Positions 19,871 to 31,517 are shown, counted from the stretch's first letter. The stretch: 64,000 nt of DNA from Zingiber officinale (GCF_018446385.1 NC_055996.1:47972365-48036364); one strand, 5' to 3'. The notes: generated by a model from the sequence alone, not told the origin. Made by a program: numbers and translations.

Positions 19871-21530
19871 ATGTCTCAACAAGAAGGCTTCAGCACAGTA
19901 CGTCCTCCCCTATTCAACGGGGATGACTTTTCGTACTGGAAGAGGAGAATGGAGGTCTACATGAAGACAGACTACGACCAATGGATGAGCGTCACAAGGG
20001 CTTACAAAATTCCAGTAGACAACTCCGGGAACATAGTAGACCCTGAAGACTGGACAAATGATATAAAGAAAAAGGCATCAATTGAAAACAAAGCCATCAA
20101 TACTCTACACTGCGGACTAACACGAGAAGAACTGAACCGGGTCGGACCACATGAAAACGCTAAAGAGCTTTGGGATAAACTGATCGAGCTGCACGAAGGA
20201 ACAAGCGACGCAAAGGTAACAAAAAGAGATTTGCTGTTAAATAAAATTTTTAATATAAAAATGCAGGAAGGAGAAACGGCAAGTCAGCTCCACGCGAGGG
20301 TCAAAGATATCCTCAACGGTCTCCACGCGATAGGCCACCAAATGGAGAACCGAGACTTAATCAGGTACGCTTAAATGCTTTTCCGCGAAACAATTTGTGG
20401 GCATCAATCGTAGATGCCTACAAAATTTCAAAAATTTATCTAAATTAAAATTGGATGAACTCTTTTGTGAATTAGAACTTCATGAGCAAACTAACGCCGG
20501 GGTCGAGAAAGGTGTAGCTTTATTTGCAGGTTCCTCTAAAGAAAAGAAGAACAAGCCCGAATCTGAAGAAGATTCCGATCAAGACTCGAAGACGAAGAAC
20601 CTGGTAAGGAAAATGTTCACTAGGAAAAAGAGAAGCTTCAGCAAACAGGATCTTCAGAAGATCAGTTCGCCAGCCGACTCAAGAAATGTCACATGTTTCG
20701 GATGTAACAAAAAGGGGCACTACAAGAACGAATGCCCAAGATTGAAACTTGACAAACCAAAGTCAACAAAGAAGAAAGCCCTCAAAGCAACATGGGACGA
20801 TTCCTCCTCAGACGAATCGGAAGGAGAAAGGCAAAAGCACCAAAGTCACCTCGCGCTGATGGCTCGCGAAGCTGAAACAGAAGACGAATCAGAAGAATCG
20901 GAAGACGGGTCCGAACCCGAATCGAGCCACGAGTCCGCACTCGTTTCCGAAGGTTCCGAAGAGGTATACCTAAACTTAAATTGTAAATTCTTTAGAATTA
21001 TCTCGTGTTTAAATAAGAAATTAGTTAAATTGGAAAATAAAAATAAATCGCTTCTTGAGGAAAATCAAGACCTCAAGGAACAATTAAAAAATTTGAATCC
21101 AACTCAAGATCGAACACTTGAGGAGGAGAATTTATCATTAAAAAATGAAATTAATAAGTTAAAAGAATTGTTGGAAAAATTCACAACAAGATCTAAAAAT
21201 TTAGATTTAATTCTAAATAACCAAAAGGCATGCTATAATAAAACCGGACTTGGATATAAGTCAAACTCAAACAAAACCTTTAAATCATTATTAACCCAAC
21301 ACAAAGCAACTAAACAAGCTTGGGTCCCGAAAGCATGCTTAACCACGCAAGTAGGACTTAATCAATTCTATATACCTAAAGATAAAATACATTATATAAA
21401 CTTGAATAAATCAGATCAAAAACTAAAATATAAATCTAAATTAAAATCAAAATTCAAAACTCAACAAAATTTAGATTATCACCAAGTTGATTATAACTAT
21501 AAAAAGAATCGACACAAACCCAAAATCTAA
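19871..21530 (+). pseudogene. gag: Copia gag of inner element, two frameshifts
   Basis: Homologous throughout to the gag at 10112-11767: start MSQQEGFSTVRPPLF (ATG 19871; an ATG 12 bp upstream is in frame but has no counterpart), LTREELNRVGP, LLNKIFNIKMQEGETASQL, CCHC knuckle CFGCNKKGHYKNEC, acidic Ser/Glu region, coiled coil and SKNLDLILNNQ. Two one-base losses break it: one near 20369 (the Ala codon of RYALNAF), one in an A run near 20433 (before NLSKLKLDEL). Together they shift the frame by two, so the product would stop after about 170 residues. The C-terminal tail is Lys/Asn-rich. It retains every domain of the outer copy but cannot be made whole. Confidence 0.92.
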
Positions 21531-21552
21531 ATTAATGGCCAATAATTCAGGG

Positions 21553-22040
21553 GGAGGCTCCAGAATAGCTGGCACCTCCAAAACTAACCTACCCGACAGG
21601 GTAACCCAAAACAAACTAACCCGGCAGGGTAATTAGGATTAGTTTAACTTGACTCATGGTCGTGAAGTTTTTGGATGATAGTACGTTAGGGAAGCTTGGG
21701 CATCGCATGTCTAGAAAGATATGGCTTCGATCTGGTGCATTTGGCCAAGTGGAACTGACCGAAGCTACCCTTAAACGAATCCTAACCAGTTAGACCAAGA
21801 TTTAGTACTAAGTTCCGTGGATAGGACTATTCGGAAAACCTCGAAGGGTTAGTTACTTCTAATGATGTCCAGGTGACTCACCAAGCTTAGAAGTTTATCC
21901 GAAGAATGCCTATTTGTTGAGACCAAAGCTAAACCTGAATCTAACACAAGTTAAACCAAACTCTGTAATTAAATCTAATTCATCTCACAAAATTATAGGA
22001 TTCCCTGATTGATAATCTAGATCGGATGAGATGAATAAGG
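21553..22040 (+). other. Conserved post-gag block (inner copy)
   Basis: Partner of 12231-12750, with the same order of landmarks: a GGAGGCTCC / GGCACC edge, TACCCGACAGGGTA and TTACCCGGCAGGGTAA-like phrases, the GTGAAGTTTTTGGATGATAG core, and a right edge before the A/T repeats. Frames are interrupted in both copies. Confidence 0.8.
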
Positions 22041-23440
22041 ATTAAATTAAATAATTTTTAAATTAAAATTAATTTTCAAATTTCAAATTAAATTAAAATT
22101 AATTAAAATTAAATTTCAAATTTCAAATTAAATTAAAATTAATTTTCAAATTTCAAATTAAATTAAAATTGATTAAAATTAAATTTCGAATTTCAAATTG
22201 AATTTTAAATTCAAATTATATTAACTTTAAAAACCATTTTAAAAATTCTTTAAAAACCATTTTAAAAATTCGTTAAAAACTATTTTAAAAAATTCTTCGA
22301 AATCTATTTTAAAAATTCTTTAAAAATCAATTTTAAAAATTCTTTAAAAACTATTTTAAAAATTCTTTAAAATCTATCTTAAAAATTCTTTAAAAACTAT
22401 TTTAAAAATTCTTTAAAATCTATTTTAAAAATTCTTTAAAAACTATTTTAAAAAATTCTTTAAAATCTATTTTAAAAATTCTTTAAAAATAAATTTTAAA
22501 AATTCTTTAAAAACTATTTTAAAAATTCTTTAAAAACCATTTTAAAAATTCTTTAAAAAACTATTTTAAATTCTTTAAAAACTATTTTAAAAATTATTTT
22601 TAAAAAAAAACTATTTTAAAAATTCTTTAAAAAACTATTTTAAAAATTCTTTTTAAACAATTTTAAAAATTCTTTAAAACCCATTTTAATAATTATTTTA
22701 AAAACTCTTTTAAAAATCATTTTAAACTTTAAAAAATTCTTTTAAAAATTATTTTAAAACATTTTTAAAAATTATTTTAAAAACTCTTTTAAAAATCATT
22801 TTAAAAACTTTAAAAAATTATTTTAAAAATTATTTTAAAACATTTTTAAAAATTATTTTAAAAAACTCTTTTAAAAATCATTTTAAACTTTAAAAAATTC
22901 TTTTAAAAATTATTTTAAAACCTTTTTAAAAATTATTTTAAAAACTCTTTTAAAAATCATTTTAAACTTTAAAAAATTCTTTTAAAAATTATTTTAAAAC
23001 ATTTTTAAAAATTATTTAAAAAACTCTTTTAAAAATCATTTTAAAAACTTTAAAAAATTCTTTTAAAAATTATTTTAAAACATTTTTAATAATTATTTTA
23101 AAAACTCTTTTAAAAATCATTTTAAAAACTTTAAAAAATACTTTTAAAAATTATTTTAAAACATTTTTAAAAATTATTTTAAAAAAACTCTTTTAAAAAT
23201 CATTTTAAACTTTAAAAAAAAATATCTTTTAAAAATTATTTTAAAACATTTTTAAAAATTATTTTAAAAACTCTTTTAAAAAATCATTTTAAAAACTTTA
23301 AAAAATTCTTTTAAAAAATACTTTTAAAACATTTTTAAAAATTATTTAAAAAACTCTTTTAAAAATCATTTTAAAAACTTTAAAAAATTCTTTTAAAAAT
23401 TATTTTAAAACATTTTTAAAAATTATTATTTTGACTTTAA
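22041..23440. repeat. A/T-rich tandem repeats in place of pol
   Basis: First part (22220-22690): repeats of AAAAATTCTTTAAAAACTATTTT, about 22 bp. Second part (22690-23420): about nine copies of an ~80-bp higher-order unit marked by CTCTTTTAAAAATCATTTTAAA. No coding content. Confidence 0.9.
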
Positions 23441-25013
23441 ACTCATTTTCAATCTTAAACATCATTTTAACCTTAAAATTATTTTTTAATTTAACTTAAC
23501 TGAAAATTAGATCTTAAATTAAAACTCATTAAAACATAATTTAACATTACTTTTCAACTTAATTTAACTTAACTAAAAATTAAATCTTAAATTAAAACTC
23601 AATATTGAAATTACAATTAAAATCAAAATTTTTAACTTAAACTTAAATTAACCACTAATATTAATTTAAATCTAAAATCAAAACTGAATCAAATATATGT
23701 TAATTGACATAAAACATATTATAAAAATCATTTTAAATTCCTTTTAAATGTTGTTTTAGAAATCCCTTTAAAAAAAAAAAAATTAATAATAATAATTATA
23801 ACTAACACTTTCATTGACCAACTCAACCAAGTAATATGAAATTTAAATTATTTCACTAAGTATTAAATTATTAAATCAAGTAAAAACTAATCAATAAATT
23901 ATTGATAATGCTTAACTGTTATTGAATTAATAAAATCTTATCTTATTTAACCTTAAACTAAAGTTAAGCACCTGAATCTAAAATTAATTAATAATTGATT
24001 AATCAAATTCAAATAAACTGTTATACCAAGGATACAGAGATAATAATATATGTATTACTAAATTAGACAAATGTGTTAGGGCTTTGAAATTTAACACAAC
24101 CAAACGTTAGTATTAAAGGGGAGATATTAAATTAAAAGGAATATCAAATTCAGGGGGAGGTTTATTTTTTAATTATCTCCTTAAGCGTTATTTTTTAATC
24201 TTCTCTTTAAAATCTCTCTAGAAAATTCTACCTCATTTAAAAAAAAATAAAAAAAATTAGCAAATATTTTCAAAATTTTAAGTATCAAGTTCAGGGGGAG
24301 AAATTAATTAAAATTTTGTGTGTTTGAAAAATGCTTTTTTTTACATCTATTTTAAAACTAACTTATTTTTAAAACACCAGTTTTCAAAAAGTTAAATTTA
24401 ACTAAGTTTAGTCCCACCTAATTTTCAAACCTGATTTAAAAAGTTGACTATTGAAAATTAAACTTTCCAAATTTAGATTTTATCAAATTAGCCTTAAAAA
24501 TTTATTTTGGCAAATTTAATCTTACTTAATTTTTGCTTTGTTTTGAAAAATTGAAGTTGAAAATTTACCTTTTGAAAAGTAAATGTTACTTAAACCTGAA
24601 AAAAAAAATTTACCTTTTGAAAAGTTGAAAAACCTGATTTAAAAATTTTACACGCTTGAAAAGTTAAAACTTGATTAACTTTAAATTTATACTTTTCAAA
24701 ATTCAACTTGTCTCCCCCAAGTCAACTCGACTATTTTTCTTGGATTTAAAAATTGTACTTTTGTCCCTGAATCCTGAACCAAACTCAGTCATTTTTCAAG
24801 ATTAAGTGTTATTGTTTTAAGTAACTCTACAATATGATTGTTTACCCTTGTTTTTTTTTATGAATGCCAAAGGGGGAGAAGGGTTAGGTGGTTAAGTTAG
24901 CTAAACCAATCAGAAAACACAAACTAACTTTAAAACCACACAAATGCATGTTGTTTCGTACATATGCTTTCACTAACTTAACCAGGTTGTCATTCCATCA
25001 AAAAGGGGGAGAT
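23441..25013 (+). other. A/T-rich 3' spacer with polypurine tracts
   Basis: No coding segment seen. Contains AGGGGGAG-type purine tracts near 24153, 24293 and 24872, and the true polypurine tract AAAAGGGGGAGA just before the LTR (25001-25012). One more tract is at 21548. These resemble primer tracts for plus-strand synthesis. Confidence 0.6.
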
Positions 25014-26122
25014 TGTTGGTGCGGGTAGCACTAACGGTCTAACCCAGGTTTTGATGAATGACAAATAGGTTAAGTTAGTTGTGTTGTTGTCTGACACTTT
25101 GATCGAGTGTGCAGGAGAAGTCCAGACAGGTCGACAGGCTGACGAGATGTCTGGCACGAAGTCCAGCTAGGTCGACGGGCTGACCGGATAGCTGGCGAGA
25201 AGTCCAAGCGGGTCGACGGGCTGACCGGACGCTTGGCGAGAAGTCCAGCTAGGTCGACGGGCTGACCGGACGCTTGGCAAGAAGTCCAGACGGGTCGACG
25301 GGCTGACCGGACGTCTGGCAGGTAAGTAAGGTAAGTCACTGGAGGGGAGTGACTGCGAGGACGCGTTCCCGGGAAGGGAACATTAGGCGTCGATCCGGCT
25401 TAGATCCATTTCGGATATCTAAGTCGAGATCGTGACTAGATTCCGGTCTCGGAAAGACGGAATCTAAGTCATACTCTTGATGCTAATTTTTATTACTTAG
25501 CGTATCTGTAAAAATGTGCTAACAAACTGTGCTGCAGGGTTTATTTGCCTCGGACTAACACTGTTTTGCAGGTAGGGAACAGTGAGGGTCCGGGCGCCCG
25601 GAAGGGATCCAGGCGCCCGGAGGCAAATTTTATCCCCAGGACGACGTTGACACTTGGAGCATGCTGGTTGGGAGTGCTACGTCACACTCCAGGCACCCGG
25701 AAGGGATCCAGGCGCCCGGAGCAGCATATAAAAGAAGCCCCAGGCAGGAGCTTCAATATATCAGTCTTCTGAGAACTCTGAGTCCAATCACTCTGCTGCT
25801 CTGCACTCCAACAACATTCACAAAGCTCCGACGACTCACTCCGGCTCTCTTTTTAATTCATTGTTTGTCGGTTAGCTTTGTTTTCTTTCTTTTCATTAGC
25901 AATATTTGTACGTAAATTGTAATTATCCGAATTGCTAGTGAATTGCCCAACGAAAGTACTCAAGGAGTACGGGCCTTCGAGTAGGAGTCGTCACAGGCTC
26001 CGAACGAAGTAAAAATCAACAGTGTTCATCTCTTTACTTCTTTACTTTTCCGCTGCGTCTTAACTCGAGATTTTTGAATCGATATTCACCCCCCCCCCTC
26101 TATCGAATCTAACGGTCTTACA
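25014..26122 (+). repeat. 3' LTR of inner element
   Basis: 1109 bp, uninterrupted. Five 41-bp units at 25117-25321. Unit 4 has mismatched arms (CCAGCTA with CGCTTGG), exactly what a 41-bp deletion between units 4 and 5 of the 5' LTR array would give. Ends GGTCTTACA before the GATAC duplication. Confidence 0.92.
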
Positions 26123-26127
26123 GATAC

Positions 26128-26207
26128 GACGGCTAGGTCAGCCAGCACCTGAGCAGCCCCATGATCCTCCAGCTAGTTCTCCTCGAGCAGATGATCCTGC
26201 TATTTGA
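26128..26207 (+). pseudogene. 3' end of interrupted plant-transposon ORF
   Basis: Continues the frame of 14008-15232 after removal of the inner element and one copy of GATAC: a Pro/Ala/Asp-rich tail ending at TGA 26205-26207. Shows that the ORF was open here when the inner element inserted. Confidence 0.8.
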
Positions 26208-27602
26208 TATGACTCTGTTATGCACTATTCTGTGGATTGTTGTCTCACTTGTTTAGACTTCCTTATTCTGTGGATGTACTTATTTGCATGCTTATTCAGT
26301 TTCACAAAATCTGAGTTTACTTATCACTCATTCAAATTCTAGGTAAAATAGTTTTCAAAACTCCAATTTTGTTAGATTTCCAAAATTCGGATTAAGCCTA
26401 GGTTTTCCCCCTAGAAAACATGTTCCTCTAGCTTTAAGCCAGAGCATCTCACAAACACCTAGGTCTACCTTGCTTGTGTTTTAAAAAACTTAGAATGGCG
26501 TGAGATGCATAGGGTACAGCCTGGACTCAGGAATGCTTATATTTGTGCATCAATATGAGTCTGGGCGTTAAACGCATCATAAATAATAATCAAGTCAAGT
26601 CTTCCAGCTCTAGCCAACTCTAACTGGACCAAATAGACTTAATTTGACTAACCATGTGAAAGCTACTGCCCTCTAGGCAATCAGCAAGTAGCTAAAGGTT
26701 AGACAATTGGGAAAAGTGTGTTTCAATTTTTTTTAAGCATAATCGTACTTTAAGGTTCTAATCAAATTACCTTACCTGATTATTTTAAGGCTCTGATACT
26801 TAATCAAATTAAACTCAATAACTTAATTTGACTCATGCTTGGACTAGAAAACAAACTACTGCTACTCCCTCTGTCCTAAAACTAAATATTTTTCTTTAAT
26901 ATCAAAGTTTCTTCAAAATGAGTATTCAAATATTTTCAAATCTAGTCACCTTTTTATAACATTTTAAAGTTATTTTTAATGACCCTCATATTTTATAACT
27001 GCTAAGCAAATCCTTTTATTGAAAATTCAAGTACTCATATTTTCAAAGTTAGTTTTAAGACTATTTTAACTAGACTTAGTTAGATTGTACTCTAAACTTA
27101 GTTACTTGGCAAAATATTTTTTCAATACAAATCATTTCGAAGCTGAGTATATAGCTAAGTATTTTCAAATTTGGCAAATTCCAAAACTCAAAAAGCTAAG
27201 TCGTTTTTGCTAAGAAGAAAATTGTTCTTTTTCCCTCTTTTGAAAATTTTCCTTCAGAAAAATACAAATCTACTTTCAAACTGGTTTATTTTTGATATAT
27301 GGCAAAGGGGGAGAGTAGGTAAATTAAAGTTAAAGGAAAATTCAAAGCAGAGAGTAGGTAAATTAAAGTTAAAGGAAAATTCAAAGCAGAGAGTAGGTAA
27401 AGTAAAGTTAAATTCAAGTATTTAATAAAAGGAGGGCTTTTATTAAGGGGGAGTCTTATATTACAAAGTTAAAAGTTTCCAGCTTAACTGTTATTGCATT
27501 TGAAGTTTATTTACTTAAGCTTGGTTAACTTTATACAGTTATTACATATGTTGTTTTTCTTAACTTTGAATTACGTGTTGCCATAATCAAAAAGGGGGAG
27601 AT
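26208..27602 (+). other. 3' spacer of outer element with polypurine tract
   Basis: No coding segment seen. Includes a 39-bp direct repeat, about 2.5 copies (27312-27416), and AGGGGGAG tracts near 27306 and 27448. The polypurine tract AAAAAGGGGGAGA is at 27589-27601, immediately before the 3' LTR. Confidence 0.65.
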
Positions 27603-28870
27603 TGTTGGTGCGGGAAGCATCCGACGATCGAACCTAAGTTTTGATAATGGCAAAGGATTCAAAGTTAAGGTGCTTTGTTGTCTGACAGCTTTTACTGAGT
27701 GTTTCAGGAAAGTCCTAACTGCAGTTAGGCAAGGCAAAACCCTAGGGGGTGGTAACCCTAGGTCATAGGGGGTGGTAACCCTATGAGGAAAGTCTTGGCA
27801 GGTCGATGGCTTCAGGCAAAAGTCCTAGGGGGTGGTAACCCTAGGTGAAAAGTCCTGGTGTCGCGAACCAGGTGAAAGTCTGAACTGGCCGGTGAAGCGG
27901 ATGTTCAGCAGAAAGTCCGGAAGCATCGAGTGCCGAGCAAAAGTCCAGTTGATCTGGAGGATCATACTGGCAACAGGTAAATCTCCTGAGTGGAGTAGGT
28001 GAGGACGCGTTCCCCGTAGAGGGAACAGTAGGCGTCGGGTCAACCTAGGGTTTCCGGTAGGAAACCCGAAGTCAGACTCGGACAGTCCGGAGACTGTCTA
28101 CACTTTATTTATCATGTGTACTGTGCTAACTTTGTTTTGCAGGGTATGTGTTTTGGACTAACACATTTTTTAGGAACAAAGGAGCAAGTTACAACTCGGA
28201 TGAACAGTGTCCGAGGCGCCTCCATGGAGCTTGGAGGCGCCTCGGGTGCGAGCCAGGAAAAGGCCAGCGCAGCAGACTGGAGGCACCTTGAATGGAGCTC
28301 AAGGCGCCTTGGACCGGAGGTTGAAGGCGCCTTGGATAGGCTGAAGGCGCCTTGAACCAGATAGAGTTCGACCAGGTCAATGCTGATCCATGCGGGTGAC
28401 TCGGCTCGTTCAAGGCGCCTTGATGAACAGTATAAGGCGCCTTGAACCCTCTTTATAAGGGGTCTCGACCAGCAGCTCTCAATAACTTCTTCCAAGCAAT
28501 CTTTCTGCTACAAGCTGCTCACGAGACGATCCCGAAGTGCTGCTACGAGACACCGACGACCCGGAGCTCCGAAATCTTCAGATTACGATATTGTCGTCGG
28601 TATAACTGTACTTTTTCATTATACTTAACTGTAATACTTGTACTCTTGTCGAGCTTATAGTTGTTGCCCACGGAAAGCGATCAAGGATCGCGGGCCTTCG
28701 AGTAGGAGTCGTCACAAGCTCCGAACGAAGTAAATTCCCTTGTCTTTCTGTGTGTTTGTTTCTTTCCGCTGCGTTAATTACCCTACGAACATTTTACGAT
28801 TCCGATAATCAAACAAATAGCCGCGAGCGCTATTCACCCCCCCCCCCCTCTAGTGCGTCTCGATCCAACA
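27603..28870 (+). repeat. 3' LTR of outer element
   Basis: 1268 bp. Holds the fuller set of AAGTC-led hairpin modules (about 27709-27990) and GGCGCC palindromes (28213-28442), with TATA at 28454-28458. Ends CCAACA before the ATATC duplication. Confidence 0.92.
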
Positions 28871-28875
28871 ATATC

Positions 28876-29355
28876 ATTTCCCAACTTATCGGGCTTATTG
28901 ATTTATCAAGCTAAATCTCACCCTTTGATAAGTTAAAGAAATAAATACTAAATATATGTGCTTGTTTTTATATTAGGATTAAGAGCACACACTTTCATAA
29001 TAACTAATGTCTAGTTCTTTTATTTAGTCAGTACAAAAAGGACTTACCTAAAATGGTCCTACTCAATACACTTAGAGTGTACCAGTGTAATTTATTAGTC
29101 AAGATAAACTAATATTTAATTACACTACGACTATTCTAATGGTTTCTTCCTTTCCATCTTAGTCATGAGCAACTGTTTATAATTTATAAAGAACCGACAA
29201 TATGATCTTCTGAGTGTGACACCACACACCATGTTATCTACTATATAAATTGATTAAACAATTACATTTAATAAATGTAGATATTGACCAATGTGATTCT
29301 TTTATTTTAAAAATAAATGTTTACAAAAGCTAGGATTTTAGTATTCACTCTAACA
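28876..29355 (-). mobile_element. Copia-type LTR, antisense, right part
   Basis: Continuation of 8385-8655 across the nested element; its 5' terminus TGTTAGAGTGAATAC lies at 29355 on the minus strand. Confidence 0.6.
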
Positions 29356-29939
29356 CCATGGTCGAAAGTTGAAAAGCTCACACCTAAAGACGATAAGATG
29401 AGAGAAATCACCATAACTCTTGAGGCATTTGGAGACAAAATACAAGGGAAGAAGGGGGTGGGAGGAGAAGAAACCTAGGGGTGCCACTGCAAAGAGGAAA
29501 GGAAAAGAAACGAAGAGGAAAAAACATGATAGATCAAGTGTGTTGGGGTAAAACAGACGAGGCCGGGTGAAGTTAACGGTTCAGGTTTTAGCAAAGACTA
29601 GTGGAAAAATTAAAGGAGAAAGAAATTTTAACTAATTCAAAGTTATTACTTCCATATTTAGATATATTAATTTTAATTTATAACTTATTACTTCATCAAA
29701 TAAATATTATGAAGTAAAATATCAGATAAATTATAAGTAAGATCCGTATTTTTTAATCTATAAAGTCTAAAATAGTATTTACTATATCAAATTTAATATT
29801 GAAATTAATTATCATATATTACTTCATAATTATTAATTACCGAAGTAAACTATGACGAAGTCTATTCACAAAATTCACATAGTGATCTTCTGGAGTGGAA
29901 AGTGCTTTCCTCTCGTGTGTGTGTAAGTTTTCACCTTTT
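29356..29939. other. No gene recognised
   Basis: A purine-rich stretch (29360-29640), then A/T-rich sequence. I see no coding similarity and no terminus that pairs with the CACTA end at 5066. Confidence 0.4.
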
Positions 29940-30890
29940 TCATCTTTTCTTAGTAATGACCTCTCCCTCCAAAGGAATATCTTCGGGTAGGGGAGGTAAA
30001 TCAAAAGGTGGTTCCCTAGAAGTAGCTGCTACTCTAGAAGGAGTTGCTTGACTGCTAGAAGCTTCGCCAGATGGAGCACTTTGTGGCAAACCCTGCTTGA
30101 CCAAAAGTTCTTGCTCTTTAGCAAGAAGTTCTTCTTCCTCCAGACTGATTATCTTGTCGACTAGGGCCTCAAAAATAGCATCCACTATATAAAATAAAAA
30201 ATACTTTAGTTAATAATAAGATAATGGCTAAGGTATCATAACTTACTTAAGGAACTAGGCATCCTCTTTTGAATAGGGCTTAAGCTAAACAAATGTAGGA
30301 GATCTTCACGCAACCATTTGTGAATGAAAAAGCGATGACCGATCAATTTATTAAAATAAGCAAGAAAAGTAGGATCTTGTTTGAGTCTTTTTAGATCAGG
30401 AATAGGAGGAAAAGAGGATTACCATTTGGTAGACCAATGGGAAGGTTCGAGCAGTCTCATGAAGAAAAAATAAGATTTTCAACCTTTATTGGAAGTAGGC
30501 ATTTCTTCGAAGAAGACATCTTTGGACGGGATTGAAAAAGGAGCACTCCAGGTTCTAATTTCTTAGGATAAGCAAACATAAAAAGGTTGTTGGGGGTAAA
30601 GGGAATGTCAAAATGATGAAAAAACATGTATAACCTGCATATATAACGAAAATCATTAGGGGCAAACTATTGCAGGGGAATACCGAAGTATCGGCTGACC
30701 TCCGACATGAAGGGAGGGTTAGGAAAATGAAGACCACCCATTAGCTAGTCCTTGAAGAAGGTAACGTGATTGTTAGGGGGGCGATGAGGATAATCATTGG
30801 GTTCAGGAATGATGATACAATAATCCTTAGGAATTTCATACCGAAAGTGGAGGGTAGCTCTATCAAAGTTGTCAAAATTCGAGTATGACT
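29940..30890 (-). pseudogene. Plant retroelement antisense ORF (Transposase_28-like)
   Basis: On the minus strand, about 30890-30545 gives YEIPKDYCIIIPEPNDYPHR, then FMSEVSRYFGIPLQQFAPN, FHHFDIPFTPNNLFMFAYP: the pattern of the 'putative gypsy type transposon' N-terminal domain. A stop lies between the first two. Downstream frames are broken until a final segment (30185-29940) with an acidic coiled coil (EALVDKIISLEEEELLAKEQ) and a Ser/Pro-rich tail. It precedes an LTR that runs in the opposite direction (31518-33250), as in Tat/Grande-type gypsy elements that carry an antisense ORF between pol and the 3' LTR. Function unknown; decayed. Family match is by pattern only. Confidence 0.55.
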
Positions 30891-31517
30891 ATATCAAGGG
30901 GAGAGTGATTCTTCCGCCATGAGAAAATGCAAGAATAATGAAGTGATGGGCAACTTACTGGGATCTTGAGAAGAGGAAGCGTTAAAGGAAAGTGTAAAAG
31001 AGTAAGGAAGTGCAGAGAGTTTTAACGAAGAAAAATCGCCGGAGGGAAAGGTTGAGGAAGATGAATGACAAAGTACGAAGAATGAAAGTTGTTTAGGATT
31101 TTTATCAAGTACAATTCAAGTGAAGTCGTTTGATCAAAACATCAAGTAAGTGGGGAAGCGTTGATCCACTTGGTAGAAGGTGTTATTGAGTCATGCGAAG
31201 AGGCATGCATCAAAAGTTGTTGCAAAAAACAAGAAGTGATGCCACATGGCGATCATCTATAAATAGGCATTTATGATGGATATAACAAACCAAATCATTC
31301 CCCTATCAAAAATGTTTATCGATGCAGATTCATTCTTTTCTTTATAGATGGGCAATTGTTAATAGAAAATTTTTGGAAAAGGTACCAAGTGTCCAAGGGA
31401 GGAATAAGAACAAGAGTTGGGAAATGGTTCTAGTATAGAAAATGAATGAATTAAACCATAACTTAAGTCCATTCAGTTGACTATGCCTCCTTCGACTAGA
31501 CTTGAAAGGGAGGCTAG
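30891..31517. other. Spacer before gypsy LTR, no gene seen
   Basis: Non-coding. Ends with the purine tract GAAAGGGAGGCTAG directly before the LTR, a plausible polypurine tract for a plus-strand element. Confidence 0.45.

Larger units (their letters stand above)
15233..26122 (+). mobile_element. Inner copia-type TR-GAG element
   Basis: LTRs 15233-19628 (itself interrupted) and 25014-26122 begin TGTTGGTGCGGGTAGC and end GGTCTTACA. The target duplication GATAC is at 15228-15232 and 26123-26127. Primer site at 19631 and polypurine tract just before 25014. The internal region has only a broken gag, the conserved block and long A/T-rich tandem repeats. Its LTRs are not alignable by eye to those of the outer element beyond the first dozen bases, yet the gag and the block are clearly related. 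Confidence 0.92.
8656..28870 (+). mobile_element. Outer copia-type TR-GAG element
   Basis: Direct LTRs 8656-9849 and 27603-28870 begin TGTTGGTGCGGG and end CCAACA. The 5-bp target duplication ATATC lies at 8651-8655 and 28871-28875. A primer site (9852) and a polypurine tract (27589) are in place. Inside: gag (10112-11767), a conserved non-coding block, A/T-rich minisatellites, and a second ORF of plant-transposon type. No protease, integrase, reverse transcriptase or RNase H is present, so it must have moved with proteins supplied in trans. A second element (15233-26122) sits in its second ORF. Removing that leaves about 9.3 kb. Confidence 0.92.
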
